Notes under the pieces: generated by a model
What the model was told of the DNA's origin: nothing
Databases searched by the model: none
Seen by the model: only the letters and a program-made list of their open reading frames with translations
NCBI RefSeq assembly: GCF_014884385.1
Contig: NZ_WKFH01000003.1
Span: forward strand, 1,626,001-1,690,000
Reading direction: 5' to 3'
Source of the DNA: Phycobacter azelaicus
GTDB taxonomy: Bacteria > Pseudomonadota > Alphaproteobacteria > Rhodobacterales > Rhodobacteraceae
DNA: 64,000 nucleotides
Shown: positions 1 to 8,403 of the stretch, in pieces
How the letters are laid out: each line of letters opens with the position of its first letter
How positions within the stretch are numbered: the stretch's first letter is position 1
Translations under genes and position numbers: made by a program

Positions 1-556
1 CTTTCGCTTTGGCAAGCGCCGCGCCTTCGTCGATGGCCAGGGTGTCGGCGGCGACGATCTCAACCTCGGTGATGCCCATGAAGCCAAGCATGTGGCGCAG
101 GTAGCCTGTGGCGAAATCGATGGCCGATCCGGCCTCGGTGCCGCCCGACGCGACGGCGATGATGGCGCGCTTGCCTTCCAGAAGACCAACCGGACCCTGA
201 TCAGTGTAGGTGAATGTCAGACCGACACGTGCAACCAGATCGATCCAGGCCTTGAGGCCGGCAGGTACGGAAAAGTTGTAGATCGGCGCGCCGATCACCA
301 GGGTGTCGGCCGCTTTCAGCTCCTCAACCAGCGCGTCAGACTGCGCAAGCAGTTGTGTCTGCTCATCGCTGCGCTGGTCGGCCGGGGTGAAGTTGGCATT
401 GATCCATGTCTCATCCAGAAGCGGCAGCGGGGTCGCCAGATCCCGGCGGATCACCTCTGCAGCGCCAAGGCGCTCTACGATCTGGGCGGTCAGGTCGCGG
501 GAGACAGATCCTGTGCGGCGGGCGGAAGAGTCGATGTGCAATACGGTCTTGGTCAT
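1..556 (-). CDS. azoR: FMN-dependent NADH-azoreductase (3' end outside window)
   Basis: Flavodoxin-fold quinone/azo reductase that uses NADH and FMN for two-electron reduction of quinones and azo compounds in the cytosol. Reading the minus strand from the ATG at 556 gives MTKTVLHIDSSARRTGSVSR, the AzoR N-terminus with the SSAR phosphate-binding loop. Further on come GAPIYNFSVPAGLKAWID and a SGGTEAGS segment, both typical of the family. About 185 codons are visible before the window edge; the family is about 195-200 residues, so only the last few are missing. It is divergent from a LysR regulator at 699, the usual arrangement for regulator and target. Confidence 0.9.
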   Translation of the reverse strand, partial: MTKTVLHIDSSARRTGSVSRDLTAQIVERLGAAEVIRRDLATPLPLLDETWINANFTPADQRSDEQTQLLAQSDALVEELKAADTLVIGAPIYNFSVPAGLKAWIDLVARVGLTFTYTDQGPVGLLEGKRAIIAVASGGTEAGSAIDFATGYLRHMLGFMGITEVEIVAADTLAIDEGAALAKAK

Positions 557-598
557 TGTGTTTTGTCCTGATCTGGGGTGAAGCTTGAGACAACAGAT

Positions 599-658
599 GC
601 GTTATTGCAATTTTGAACGCAATCGCCGATATTTCACAGAACGTGCGCGATTTTGCAC
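599..658. promoter_or_regulatory. Candidate LysR-type operator region between azoR and lysR
   Basis: The 142-bp divergent intergenic region carries two copies of GCRATTTTGMAC, at 607-618 and 647-658, on the same strand and 40 bp apart. The first copy sits inside an inverted pair GCGTT (599-603) / AACGC (616-620). Repeated sites placed near whole helical turns between a LysR gene and a divergent target suit LysR-type regulators. Binding is inferred. Confidence 0.4.
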
Positions 659-698
659 ATGTTTGGCGGGTTAGCGCTGTTCTAGGACGGAGAGCTGG

Positions 699-1577
699 AT
701 GGAAAATTGGGATGAAGTGCGCACGGCCTATCAGGTCGCGCGCATGGGCACAGTCAGCGGTGCGGCCGAAGTGCTGGGCGTTCATCACGCCACAGTCATC
801 CGCCATATCGACGCGATCGAGGCGCGCCTCGGCGTCAAGCTGTTCCAGCGCCATGCCCGCGGGTATACGCCGACTGAAGCGGGGCAGGACCTCTTGCGGG
901 TCGCACAGACCACGGATGATCAGTTCAGCCAGCTGGCCGGGCGGCTCAAAGGGCAGGGGGACGAGGTGACAGGCGAGCTTGTCGTCACCTCGCTGTCATC
1001 GATGTCTCATCTATTGGTGCCCGTTCTGACCGAGTTCCAGAAGATGCATCCCGGTCTGATCATCCGCTACCTGACCGGAGAGCGTCTGTTCCGCCTGGAG
1101 TATGGCGAGGCCCATGTGGCACTGAGGGCCGGAAATGCGCCGGATCAGCCCGACAACGTGGTGCAGCCCTTCCTCAGCCAGCGGATCGGTATGTTTGCCA
1201 CCACTGACTACGTCGATCAATATGGCGCACTGAAAGGAGTGGAGGACCTGCCCAATCACCGCTTTGTCAGCAGCGACAATGAAAACAGCCGCGCTCCTTT
1301 CTATCGCTGGCTGCGCGAGCATACGACACCCGAGACGATCATGTTCCGCTGCACCGACGGGATTGCCATGCAGGAGGCGGTGCTGGCCGGGGCAGGGATA
1401 GGTTTCCTGTCTCTGTGGGAGGCGGCGCGCCACGATAACCTGGTGCAGATGATGGAGCCTTTGAAAGAGTGGGAAGGCAGTCTGTGGCTCGTCACTCATG
1501 TGGATCTGCATCGCACGAACAAAGTGCAGAGCTTCCTCAAATTCCTGAAAGAGAGGTCCAAGGAATGGGTGGCCTGA
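699..1577 (+). CDS. LysR-family transcriptional regulator
   Basis: DNA-binding regulator of 292 residues. Residues 1-60 form the winged helix-turn-helix (FxVARxGTVSGAAEVLGVHHATVIRHIDAIEARLGVKLF is the LTTR pattern, here read in part). Residues ~90-290 are the periplasmic-binding-like co-inducer domain, starting at GELVVTSL. The ATG at 699 directly precedes the HTH. The gene is divergent from azoR, so it probably controls that flavoprotein. It also overlaps the next gene, a DMT exporter, by 13 bp, so the two are likely co-transcribed. The co-inducer cannot be read from sequence. Confidence 0.9.
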   Translation: MENWDEVRTAYQVARMGTVSGAAEVLGVHHATVIRHIDAIEARLGVKLFQRHARGYTPTEAGQDLLRVAQTTDDQFSQLAGRLKGQGDEVTGELVVTSLSSMSHLLVPVLTEFQKMHPGLIIRYLTGERLFRLEYGEAHVALRAGNAPDQPDNVVQPFLSQRIGMFATTDYVDQYGALKGVEDLPNHRFVSSDNENSRAPFYRWLREHTTPETIMFRCTDGIAMQEAVLAGAGIGFLSLWEAARHDNLVQMMEPLKEWEGSLWLVTHVDLHRTNKVQSFLKFLKERSKEWVA

Positions 1578-2476
1578 CGCCGGCCCTCAGGGGACATCTG
1601 GCCATGCTCTTGTTCTCCGCGCTGGTGGCTGGGTCTTTTTCGCTTGGCGTGATGGTGGCCAACGAAATCGCACCCGCTGCGCTCAACGCGGCACGATTTG
1701 CCTTGGCGGCGGTTATCATTGGCGCGGTCGCCCTTGGAACCCGCAAGTTTCGCGCCAGCCATTTTCACGCGCCCTGGCGCTTTTTGGTTCTGGGGGGCCT
1801 GTTTGCGGCCTATTTTGTGCTGATGTTCTATGGCCTTCAGACGGCCGATCCGGTCAGCGCCTCGGCCGTCTTCACCCTCACACCCGTGATGAGTGGGTTT
1901 TTCGGCTGGTTCCTTTTGCGGCAGGTGACAACTCCCCGCATGGCTCTGGCGCTGGCGATCGGGGCGACCGGCGCGCTATGGGTGATCTTCCGCGCCGATT
2001 GGTCCGCCTTTGTCGCATTCGAGATCGGACAAGGGGAGATGATCTATTTCCTTGGCTGTGTGTCTCATGCGATCTACACGCCAATGGTGCGCAAGTTGAA
2101 CCGGGGTGAGCCTGCTGTGAGTTTTACCTTTGGCATGCTGATCGCAGGCGCGGTGATCCTGACTATCTTTGGCTGGGGAGATATCCGCGCAACCCCTTGG
2201 CTTCACCTGCCCTGGATCGTCTGGATCGGACTGTTCTATCTCGCGATCTTTGCCAGCGCAGCGACCTTTGTTCTGCTGCAGTTTGCGACGTTGCATCTGC
2301 CCTCGGCCAAGGTGATGGCCTATACCTACCTGACGCCCAGCTGGGTGATTGTCTGGGAGGTGGCCTTGGGACGCCCGGTGCCTTCGGGGCTGCTGTTTGT
2401 CGGCATCGCCCTTACGGTGATCGCACTGGTGCTGCTGCTGGAGGATGACGCAAAACCGGCTCGGGCCCCAACCTGA
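1565..2476 (+). CDS. DMT-family (EamA) transporter
   Basis: Inner-membrane exporter of 303 residues with about ten hydrophobic helices arranged as two EamA repeats (residues ~10-140 and ~155-290). The start at 1565 (MGGLTPALRG) was preferred over upstream options because it follows AGGA closely and overlaps the LysR stop by only 13 bp, which suggests translational coupling. EamA proteins move amino acids, purines or other metabolites outward; no substrate is indicated here. A short charged tail (EDDAKPARAPT) ends the protein. Confidence 0.88.
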   Translation: MGGLTPALRGHLAMLLFSALVAGSFSLGVMVANEIAPAALNAARFALAAVIIGAVALGTRKFRASHFHAPWRFLVLGGLFAAYFVLMFYGLQTADPVSASAVFTLTPVMSGFFGWFLLRQVTTPRMALALAIGATGALWVIFRADWSAFVAFEIGQGEMIYFLGCVSHAIYTPMVRKLNRGEPAVSFTFGMLIAGAVILTIFGWGDIRATPWLHLPWIVWIGLFYLAIFASAATFVLLQFATLHLPSAKVMAYTYLTPSWVIVWEVALGRPVPSGLLFVGIALTVIALVLLLEDDAKPARAPT

Positions 2477-2482
2477 TCGCGC

Positions 2483-2827
2483 CTATTCCTGCGCGTCTGC
2501 CTCTTCGCCATCCAGCTCGGACGCAAGGAAGCGTTCAAAGGCATCGAGATTCACCGGCTCGAACTGGCCAAAACCCTGCATCCAGACCGATGCGCCGCGC
2601 AGCGCGTCCGGTTGCAGCTTGCACCATTTCACCCGGCCCCGCTTTTCCTGCGCGATGAGGCCAGCGCGGGTCAGGATGGTAAGATGCTTGGAAATGGCCG
2701 CGAGCGACATCTCGAATGGTTCAGCCACGTCCGTGACCGCCATGTCATCTTCAAGAAGCATGGTCAGGATCGCCCGCCGTGTAGGGTCGGCGAGTGCAGA
2801 AAAGACGGTGTCGAGGGTGCCGCTCAT
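2483..2827 (-). CDS. ArsR-family winged-helix regulator
   Basis: Small dimeric repressor of 114 residues. The core reads FSALADPTRRAILTML, then the recognition region EPFEMSLAAISKHLTILTRAGL, then the wing KRGRVKWCKL, matching the HTH_20/ArsR fold. The ATG at 2827 (MSGTLD) has AGGAG five to six bases upstream, so the longer upstream reading is rejected. No ELCVCDL-type metal-binding cysteine motif is present, so it belongs to the non-metal branch. It is divergent from the DMT transporter starting at 2919 and convergent with the DMT gene ending at 2476; either could be its target. Confidence 0.88.
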   Translation of the reverse strand: MSGTLDTVFSALADPTRRAILTMLLEDDMAVTDVAEPFEMSLAAISKHLTILTRAGLIAQEKRGRVKWCKLQPDALRGASVWMQGFGQFEPVNLDAFERFLASELDGEEADAQE

Positions 2828-2918
2828 GGCTGATACTCCTAAAGGGCAGGAAGCGGGTCGACAATCCTGCAAAAGCTGCGATGGATCCGTCCAAGGCATT
2901 TTTGAAGGAGCAGTCGGC

Positions 2919-3815
2919 ATGGCGTTGCGTTATTGGGCGGTGATTTTCACTCTGGGTATCGGCTGGGGCATGTCGTTCATGTTCAACGCCATACTGCTGC
3001 GCGAGCTGGGTCCTCTGTCTGTGTCCATGGGGCGGGTCGGGTTTGGTGCGTTGGGCTGCTGGATCTACGTGCTGGCAGCTCGCAAGACCGTTCCAGTCAA
3101 TGTATGGCGCTGGCTGGCTCTGTTTGGCTTCGGTGCGCTCAGCTATGCCGGGCCATTTGCTTTTTACGCGCTGGGTCAGCAGCATATCGCCAGTGGCGTG
3201 GCGGGTATCGTCAACGCGACCACACCGGCCCTTGCGGTTGTGGTATCCCACTTCTGGCCTGGTGGTGAGCGGGCCACAGTGCTGAAGTCTATGGGGGTAT
3301 TCTGTGGGTTCCTGGGCATTGTTCTGTTGTCGCTGCCGATCCTGGAGAGCGGCCAATCTTCGGAAGTTTGGGCGGTGCTGATCACCCTGTGTGCGCCATT
3401 GTGTTATGCCTTTTCTGTCAATATCGCGCGCAGCTTTCGGGATATGGAGCCGGTCGTGTTGGTGGCTATCGCGCTGACCGGGTCGACTGCGGCTATCGCG
3501 CCGGTCGCGTTGTGGAGCGAGGGGGTGCCGATCATCACGCGAATAGAGACCTGGGCATCGCTGGTGATGATCGGCTTTGTTCTGACCTCAGCGGCCTTTA
3601 TTGCGTTCTACTGGGTCCTGCCAAAGGTGGGACCAACCAACATCACCTTGCCCACGCTGATCGCACCGGTTTCGGCGTTGTTTCTTGGCACTTGGATCTT
3701 GGGGGAGACCTTACTCGCAGAGCACCTGTGGGGGATGGCAGCGATCCTTTTGGGGCTGCTGCTGATTGACGGACGGATCCTGCGCTGGCGGCTCACAAAA
3801 CTGCCCGTCTACTAA
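2919..3815 (+). CDS. DMT-family (EamA) transporter
   Basis: Second EamA exporter of the cluster, 298 residues, about ten membrane helices in two repeats. It starts MALRYWAVIFTLGIGWGMSF at 2919 with GAAGGAG just upstream. The first repeat contains the typical RVGFGALGCW and AGIVNATTPALAVVV segments and the second LPTLIAPVSALFLGT, the signature spacing of EamA proteins. Sequence similarity to the upstream DMT gene is only general, so this is not a recent duplicate. It is divergent from the ArsR gene, which may regulate it. Substrate unknown. Confidence 0.88.
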   Translation: MALRYWAVIFTLGIGWGMSFMFNAILLRELGPLSVSMGRVGFGALGCWIYVLAARKTVPVNVWRWLALFGFGALSYAGPFAFYALGQQHIASGVAGIVNATTPALAVVVSHFWPGGERATVLKSMGVFCGFLGIVLLSLPILESGQSSEVWAVLITLCAPLCYAFSVNIARSFRDMEPVVLVAIALTGSTAAIAPVALWSEGVPIITRIETWASLVMIGFVLTSAAFIAFYWVLPKVGPTNITLPTLIAPVSALFLGTWILGETLLAEHLWGMAAILLGLLLIDGRILRWRLTKLPVY

Positions 3816-4010
3816 AATCAACCCTTCGGTTGAATATGGATTCCAACAAGCTTTGGCGCTCACGGCCCCTGCGGCAGAGCGGCGCGGTCGGCTGACGTAG
3901 TATAAGTATCGTTTGAAAACAGAGAGTTGATCCACTATTGAATCTTGCATCCTTGCAATTGACTCCTTCGCCTCTTGGCCTTAGCACGCTGCCTAGGAAT
4001 TCGCGTGAGG
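3816..4010. other. Leader region of the F0 ATP synthase operon
   Basis: This 195-bp gap opens with a small hairpin right after the DMT stop: TCAACC (3818-3823), loop CTTC, GGTTGA (3828-3833). It lacks a T-run, so it is at best a weak terminator. The rest is AT-richer than the flanks and should hold the atp promoter. TTGACT at 3959-3964 is a possible -35 box but its -10 partner (TAGCAC, 3982-3987) is poor, so I do not assign a promoter. Confidence 0.35.
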
Positions 4011-4355
4011 ATGGCGCCCGTGACCGATGATGACCAAAAGCAGCGCATGGCGCAGCTGGAGGCCAGACTGGCAGAGGCGCGTAAGGCCCAAGAGCCCAAG
4101 CCGCGCGCGGATGAACACTACTCCCTGGCCAACCAGGCCTGGCGGATGGTGGTCGAATTGGTGGCCGGTCTCGGGATCGGCTTTGGCATCGGATACGGGC
4201 TGGACCAGCTGTTTGGAACCCTGCCCATCTTCATGGTGCTGTTCATATTGCTGGGGCTTGCCGCCGGGGTGAAGACGATGCTTCGCACGGCGCAGGAGAT
4301 CCAGAACGAGAAACTGGCCGAAGAGGCCGACAAAAATGCGCAAGACCGGGACTGA
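4011..4355 (+). CDS. atpI: F0F1 ATP synthase assembly protein I
   Basis: Membrane protein of about 114 residues encoded first in the F0 operon; AtpI helps assemble the c-ring. A charged, helical N-terminus ([18 protein letters not shown]) precedes two membrane helices: the glycine-rich [19 protein letters not shown], then [17 protein letters not shown]. Two starts are possible: ATG 4011, or GTG 4020, which is better spaced from the GAGG at 4007-4010. The atpB gene begins 40 bp downstream. Identification rests on the two-helix pattern plus position. Confidence 0.85.
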   Translation: MAPVTDDDQKQRMAQLEARLAEARKAQEPKPRADEHYSLANQAWRMVVELVAGLGIGFGIGYGLDQLFGTLPIFMVLFILLGLAAGVKTMLRTAQEIQNEKLAEEADKNAQDRD

Positions 4356-4395
4356 CCTCCAACGGGCAGCTTTCGGCGACAGGAGACACGGACAG

Positions 4396-5196
4396 ATGGG
4401 CAAGATTTTCTTTTTCGCGGCACTGGCGCTGGTCATCGTCTCAGGGTTCGTTTTCGCGCCCGAGCATGCTGAGCTGGCGATCCACCCGATGGATCAGTTC
4501 AAGGTTTCCCCGCTGTTCGGCGATCACATCGCGTGGTACACCCCCACAAACGTGACGCTGTGGATGGGCCTGGCGATCGTCGCGGTCTTTGCCCTGCTGG
4601 TTCTGGGGTCCTCGCGCCGCGCCATCGTGCCGAGCCGCGCACAGTCGGTTGCGGAACTGGCCTATGGCTTCATCTACAAGATGGTTGAGGACGTTGCCGG
4701 CAAGGACGGTGTGAAGTTCTTCCCCTACATCATGACCCTGTTCATGTTCATCGTGATGGCGAACTTCCTGGGCCTGATCCCCGGCTCCTTCACCACCACC
4801 TCGCACATTGCCGTGACCGCCGTTCTGGCCGCGCTGGTCTTCTTCACCGTGACCATCGTCGGCTTCGTCAAGAATGGTGCCGGTTTCCTCGGCCTGTTCT
4901 GGGTGTCGAGCGCGCCGCTTCCGCTGCGCCCCATCCTGGCCATCATCGAGCTTATTTCCTACTTCGTGCGCCCCGTCAGCCACAGCATTCGTCTTGCTGG
5001 TAACGTCATGGCTGGCCACGCGGTTCTGAAGGTGTTCGCAGGTTTTGCCGCCGCTCTGGGCGCATTCAGCTTCCTGCCGATCTTTGCCATCACCGCAGTC
5101 TACGCTCTCGAAGTCCTCGTGGCCTTCATCCAGGCCTATGTGTTCACCATCCTGACCTGCGTGTACCTCAAGGACGCACTGCACCCGAGCCACTAA
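4396..5196 (+). CDS. atpB: F0F1 ATP synthase subunit a
   Basis: Proton-channel subunit a of the F0 motor, about 266 residues with five or six membrane helices. The essential arginine lies in [20 protein letters not shown], equivalent to E. coli aArg210, and the last helix ends [16 protein letters not shown]. The ATG at 4396 follows AGGAG by ten bases. This gives an extra hydrophobic N-terminus ([20 protein letters not shown]) before the conserved [12 protein letters not shown], possibly a cleaved or retained signal segment; a shorter start cannot be excluded. It is followed by atpE. Confidence 0.95.
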   Translation: MGKIFFFAALALVIVSGFVFAPEHAELAIHPMDQFKVSPLFGDHIAWYTPTNVTLWMGLAIVAVFALLVLGSSRRAIVPSRAQSVAELAYGFIYKMVEDVAGKDGVKFFPYIMTLFMFIVMANFLGLIPGSFTTTSHIAVTAVLAALVFFTVTIVGFVKNGAGFLGLFWVSSAPLPLRPILAIIELISYFVRPVSHSIRLAGNVMAGHAVLKVFAGFAAALGAFSFLPIFAITAVYALEVLVAFIQAYVFTILTCVYLKDALHPSH

Positions 5197-5279
5197 GGCA
5201 GGATAGACCCCTCATCCGGGCGGGCCAGGTGGCCCTCCCGCGACCCTAAATCACCAATTCCATCGTAAGGAGAGAAATC

Positions 5280-5516
5280 ATGGAAGGCGATATCGCACAA
5301 CTCGGTCAGTTCATCGGCGCAGGCCTGGCAGCAATCGGTTCCGGCGCAGCCGCAATCGGTGTGGGCCACGTTGCTGGCAACTTCCTGGCAGGCGCTCTGC
5401 GCAACCCGTCGGCAGCTGCCGGCCAGACCGCAACCCTCTTCATCGGCATCGCGTTTGCAGAAGCCCTGGGCATCTTCTCGTTCCTGGTCGCTCTGCTGCT
5501 GATGTTCGCTGTCTAA
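5280..5516 (+). CDS. atpE: F0F1 ATP synthase subunit c
   Basis: Proteolipid of the rotating c-ring, 78 residues in a two-helix hairpin. The glycine/alanine-rich first helix (residues ~10-37), the RNPSA polar loop (41-45) and the second helix with proton-carrying Glu61 in [10 protein letters not shown] are all intact. Glu at this site, with no flanking Na+ ligand pattern, indicates a proton-coupled ring. A strong AAGGAGAG ribosome site precedes the ATG, in line with the high c-subunit stoichiometry. Confidence 0.97.
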   Translation: MEGDIAQLGQFIGAGLAAIGSGAAAIGVGHVAGNFLAGALRNPSAAAGQTATLFIGIAFAEALGIFSFLVALLLMFAV

Positions 5517-5601
5517 GACCTCAGGAACCTCAATCCTTACGGCCGGGCGGTGCGAAACCTCGCGCTGCCCGGTGTAACGGCAAGTTCCCAAGGAGAACGA
5601 C

Positions 5602-6129
5602 ATGGCATCAAATACGCAAGAGGCAGCCCACGGCGGCGGCTCCGCTATGCCGCAACTGGATTTCTCGACCTTCGGAAACCAGATTTTCTGGCTCGCCGTT
5701 GCGCTGGTCGTGATCTACCTCATCCTGTCGCGCGTAGCCCTGCCCCGCATCGCGGCGGTACTGGCTGAACGCCAGGGAACGATCACCAATGACCTCGCCG
5801 CGGCTGAAGATCTTAAAGCCAAGGCGGTCGAGGCCGAAAATGCATATAACAAGGCCCTGGCCGACGCCCGCGCCGAGGCGCAGCGTATCGCTGCCGAGGC
5901 CCGCGCTGAAATTCAGGCCGATCTGAACGAAGCCATCGCCAAGGCGGATGCGCAGATCGCCGACAAGGCCGCCGAGTCTGAAAAGGCGATTGCCGAAATC
6001 AAGGCCGGTGCGCTGGAAAGCGTCAAGACCGTGGCCAACGACACTGCTGAGGCGCTGGTTGCAGCCCTGGGCGGCAAGGCTGACGCAAAAGCCATCTCGG
6101 CTGCGGTCGACGAGCGGATGAAAGGATAA
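5602..6129 (+). CDS. atpX: F0F1 ATP synthase subunit b'
   Basis: Peripheral-stalk subunit of 175 residues. It has a 20-residue N-terminal extension, one membrane helix ([20 protein letters not shown], ~30-49) and a long alanine/glutamate-rich coiled coil to residue ~150. It is one of the two non-identical b-type subunits (b and b') found in photosynthetic bacteria and other alphaproteobacteria. The absence of a signal-like N-terminus and its position before atpF support b'. AAGGAGAA precedes the ATG. The next gene starts 4 bp after the stop. Confidence 0.92.
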   Translation: MASNTQEAAHGGGSAMPQLDFSTFGNQIFWLAVALVVIYLILSRVALPRIAAVLAERQGTITNDLAAAEDLKAKAVEAENAYNKALADARAEAQRIAAEARAEIQADLNEAIAKADAQIADKAAESEKAIAEIKAGALESVKTVANDTAEALVAALGGKADAKAISAAVDERMKG

Positions 6130-6133
6130 GGAC

Positions 6134-6691
6134 ATGCGCACAGTACTGGCAATTGCCCTGACCCTTGGCGCCACGTCGCCTGCTTTTGCTGCCGGTGGTG
6201 GCATGGATCTGTCCAACACCAATCTGGTTGTTGCGCTGGCCTTCATCCTGTTCATTGGCATCCTGCTCTATGTCAAGGTCCCGACCTTGATCGGCGGCCA
6301 ACTCGACGCGCGCGCTGAAGGCATCCAGAAAGAGTTGGACGAAGCCCGCGCTCTGCGTGAAGAGGCTCAGACCATTCTGGCCTCTTATGAGCGCAAACAG
6401 CAGGAAGTTCAGGCCCAGGCGGATCGCATCGTGGCAGCGGCCCGTGAAGACGCTGAAAAAGCGGCTGCCGAGGCCAAGGTCGATCTGGAAAAGTCGATTG
6501 CGCGCCGTCTGGCCGCAGCCGAAGAGCAGATCGCATCTGCTGAGGCTTCGGCCGTAAAGGAAGTCCGCGATCAGGCGATCACCATCGCCGTTGCAGCCGC
6601 CGATCAGGTGATTGCAAAGCAGATGACCGCGACCGAAGCGAACAAGCTGATCGACGCAGCCATCGCGGATGTGGACGCCAAGCTGCACTGA
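6134..6691 (+). CDS. atpF: F0F1 ATP synthase subunit b
   Basis: Second peripheral-stalk subunit, 185 residues. A signal-like start (MRTVLAIALTLGATSPAFA) is followed by a membrane helix at ~30-48 (LVVALAFILFIGILLYVKVP) and a long coiled coil rich in A, E, K and R. The gene ends the F0 operon and is followed 28 bp later by a strong terminator. The F1 genes (atpHAGDC) are not in this window, the split ATP synthase arrangement known from Rhodobacterales. Confidence 0.92.
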   Translation: MRTVLAIALTLGATSPAFAAGGGMDLSNTNLVVALAFILFIGILLYVKVPTLIGGQLDARAEGIQKELDEARALREEAQTILASYERKQQEVQAQADRIVAAAREDAEKAAAEAKVDLEKSIARRLAAAEEQIASAEASAVKEVRDQAITIAVAAADQVIAKQMTATEANKLIDAAIADVDAKLH

Positions 6692-6718
6692 ACCGCATCA
6701 GATCTTATATCCAAAAAG

Positions 6719-6746
6719 AACCCGGCCCAGGCGGCCGGGTTTTTTT
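6719..6746 (+). terminator. Rho-independent terminator of the F0 operon
   Basis: Perfect 7-bp GC stem CCCGGCC (6721-6727) / GGCCGGG (6733-6739), loop CAGGC, followed by seven T. AA before the stem can extend the pairing into the T-run. It lies 28 bp after the atpF stop. Confidence 0.93.
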
Positions 6747-7191
6747 GTGGCAGCGAGCAGAGCACGGCCTCTAGTCCTTATGGATAGGTATCCTCACCGA
6801 AGGGTACATTCGCTTGGGCTTTGGTGCTGCTGCCGGGGTGGCCAAAGTGGGGTACACTCCAATGAGCTAATAGTCATGGAGGCCCGATATGATCCAAACA
6901 GCACCCCGTGAGGCATGCGCCTGCGACGGCCCTCTGGGATCTGCGTTTGAAGGGCTCAGTATCAAACCTCCCGTCTGTGCAAACGGAACTGGGCGTGTGA
7001 TTGCAACCTATTGCATTGGGAAACTGACCGGCGGCCGCGAGAGCAAGCGTAGTGCGACTGTGAGTGGATATGACTTTTTGCCGGATTTCTCGCACGCCTG
7101 ATCTCCGGCAGAGTCCACAAGCCCATCGTAACCCCGCTTTCACTCCGACTCGCTAATATGACGGTCAAGTGAATATTGCAGAGGCACGGGC
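6747..7191. other. 445-bp gene-poor interval
   Basis: No recognisable gene between the atp terminator and the CZB gene. It holds a direct repeat GGGTACAYTC (6802-6811 and 6850-6859), a small GGATA/TATCC inverted repeat near 6782-6793, and one short open frame with a fair ribosome site (listed separately). I found no tRNA cloverleaf and no transposase remnant by reading. Confidence 0.5.
6889..7101 (+). CDS. Possible small protein, unrecognised
   Basis: A 70-codon open frame in the gene-poor interval. Its ATG has GGAGG (6878-6882) six bases upstream, better than chance. The product (MIQTAPREACACDGPLGSAF...) has four cysteines, no membrane helix and no family I recognise. Codon use is not clearly that of neighbouring genes. 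It may be spurious; the ribosome site is the main argument for it. Confidence 0.25.
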   Translation: MIQTAPREACACDGPLGSAFEGLSIKPPVCANGTGRVIATYCIGKLTGGRESKRSATVSGYDFLPDFSHA

Positions 7192-7566
7192 GTGAGTATG
7201 GAAGGTCTGGACAAGCAGATCAAAGACGCAATGGGTGCGCATGGGTGCTGGAAACAGCAGTTGAAAGACGCCGTTGCGCATGGACGCCTCAGAGATCCAG
7301 CCGAGCACATCTCGCGCGACGATCTCTGCAGCTTTGGAAAATGGCTGCAGGATCTTCAAGCCGACCCGGAAACAAGTTCTTCTCCCGAATATGCCGCTGT
7401 TGTTGCTGCCCATGCGCGGTTTCACAAGGCTGCGGGCCATGTTGCCAAATGCGTGGAGAATGGTTTGGGGGATACGGCCTCGGAACTCCTGAACGGGCCA
7501 GATTTTCAGAAGATATCGGCAAGCTTGGGCAAAGCGATGATCGATTGGCGCAAGAGCCTGAAATAG
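7192..7566 (+). CDS. Stand-alone CZB (chemoreceptor zinc-binding) domain protein
   Basis: Protein of 124 residues consisting of one CZB domain. The four expected zinc ligands are His17 (GAHGCWKQQL), Cys46 (CSFGKWL), His74 and His78 (AHARFHKAAGHV), giving the 3His/1Cys site. The CxxGKWL and HxxFHxxA motifs are diagnostic. CZB domains usually sit at the end of chemoreceptors or diguanylate cyclases and sense zinc or HOCl; here nothing is attached. GTG 7192 is chosen because GAGG lies seven bases upstream; ATG 7198 is the alternative. Its partner is unknown; the downstream gene is convergent. Confidence 0.8.
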   Translation: MSMEGLDKQIKDAMGAHGCWKQQLKDAVAHGRLRDPAEHISRDDLCSFGKWLQDLQADPETSSSPEYAAVVAAHARFHKAAGHVAKCVENGLGDTASELLNGPDFQKISASLGKAMIDWRKSLK

Positions 7567-7586
7567 CCGATAGCGAAAGATTCCGC

Positions 7587-8357
7587 TCAGGACTTGCTTT
7601 TCTCATGTTCAAGACGCTGGCGTGCCACGTCGGCATTCCGCTCGGCCCGTTGATGGTCCATCAGCGCCTGTTTGACATAGTCCAGGTGCTGTTCGACTGC
7701 GTTGCGGGCCGCGGCCGGGTCGCGGGCTTGCAGAGCGGTGTTGATGGCACGATGCTGCTCCAGGATCGCCTCGTAAGTGGTGTATTGCTGGAACATGACC
7801 TTCCGATTGTAAAACACGCCTTCCCGCAACAGGTCGATCATTGATCGCATCATGTGCAGCATGATGACGTTATGGCTGGCATCCATGATGGCCGAATGAA
7901 ATTGCGCATCAAGCTGGGCCGCCTCTTCGGATTCCGCCGGATTTCCTGCAGCTTCCATCTTGTCGAAAATGGTCTGGATCACCTTGAGATCATCATCTGA
8001 CCCAAGCCGCGCGGCCCGTTCCGCCGCCAGCCCTTCCATGTCGCGCCTGAATGACAGGTAATCAAAGACCGCCTCATCGTGGCTCGAAAAGAGCTGCACC
8101 AACGCAGGGGAAAAGGCCGAGCCGAGGACATCTCCCACAAAGACCCCGGACCCCGCCTTGGAGGCCAGAAGACCCCGCTCCTGCAGTTCGGCAATCGCTT
8201 CACGCAGGGACGGGCGGGAAACGCCAAGGCGTTCGGCAAGCTCCCGTTCTGGCGGAAGACGCTCTCCCGGCGACAGGACGCCGCGCAGGATCAGCTGCTC
8301 GATCTGACGCACGACTGAGGTGGAGAGCTTTTCAGGCTGAACTTTTTGAAAGGGCAT
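7587..8357 (-). CDS. GntR/FadR-type (FCD domain) transcriptional regulator
   Basis: Regulator of 256 residues. The N-terminal winged helix (residues ~8-75) contains the GntR signature ILRGVLSPGERLPPERELAE and LGVSRPSLREAIAELQERG. The C-terminal all-helical FCD domain (~90-235) has candidate metal ligands D/H in LDAQFHSAIMD and histidines in EQHRAINTAL and EQHLDYVKQA. Overall it resembles the PdhR/LldR/GlcC branch, which responds to small organic acids. It is divergent from a PLP aminotransferase across about 200 bp with an operator-like inverted repeat, so local autoregulation and control of that enzyme are likely. Effector unknown. Confidence 0.88.
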   Translation of the reverse strand: MPFQKVQPEKLSTSVVRQIEQLILRGVLSPGERLPPERELAERLGVSRPSLREAIAELQERGLLASKAGSGVFVGDVLGSAFSPALVQLFSSHDEAVFDYLSFRRDMEGLAAERAARLGSDDDLKVIQTIFDKMEAAGNPAESEEAAQLDAQFHSAIMDASHNVIMLHMMRSMIDLLREGVFYNRKVMFQQYTTYEAILEQHRAINTALQARDPAAARNAVEQHLDYVKQALMDHQRAERNADVARQRLEHEKSKS

Positions 8358-8403
8358 CTTGGTCTCTGGCCTTGCGTCTTTTTGGTGAAAGAGCGGTCTG
8401 GAT

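Noticed and set aside
3818..3833. TCAACC/GGTTGA hairpin after the second DMT gene as a terminator
   Set aside because: No T-run follows; kept only as a weak hairpin in the intergenic description.
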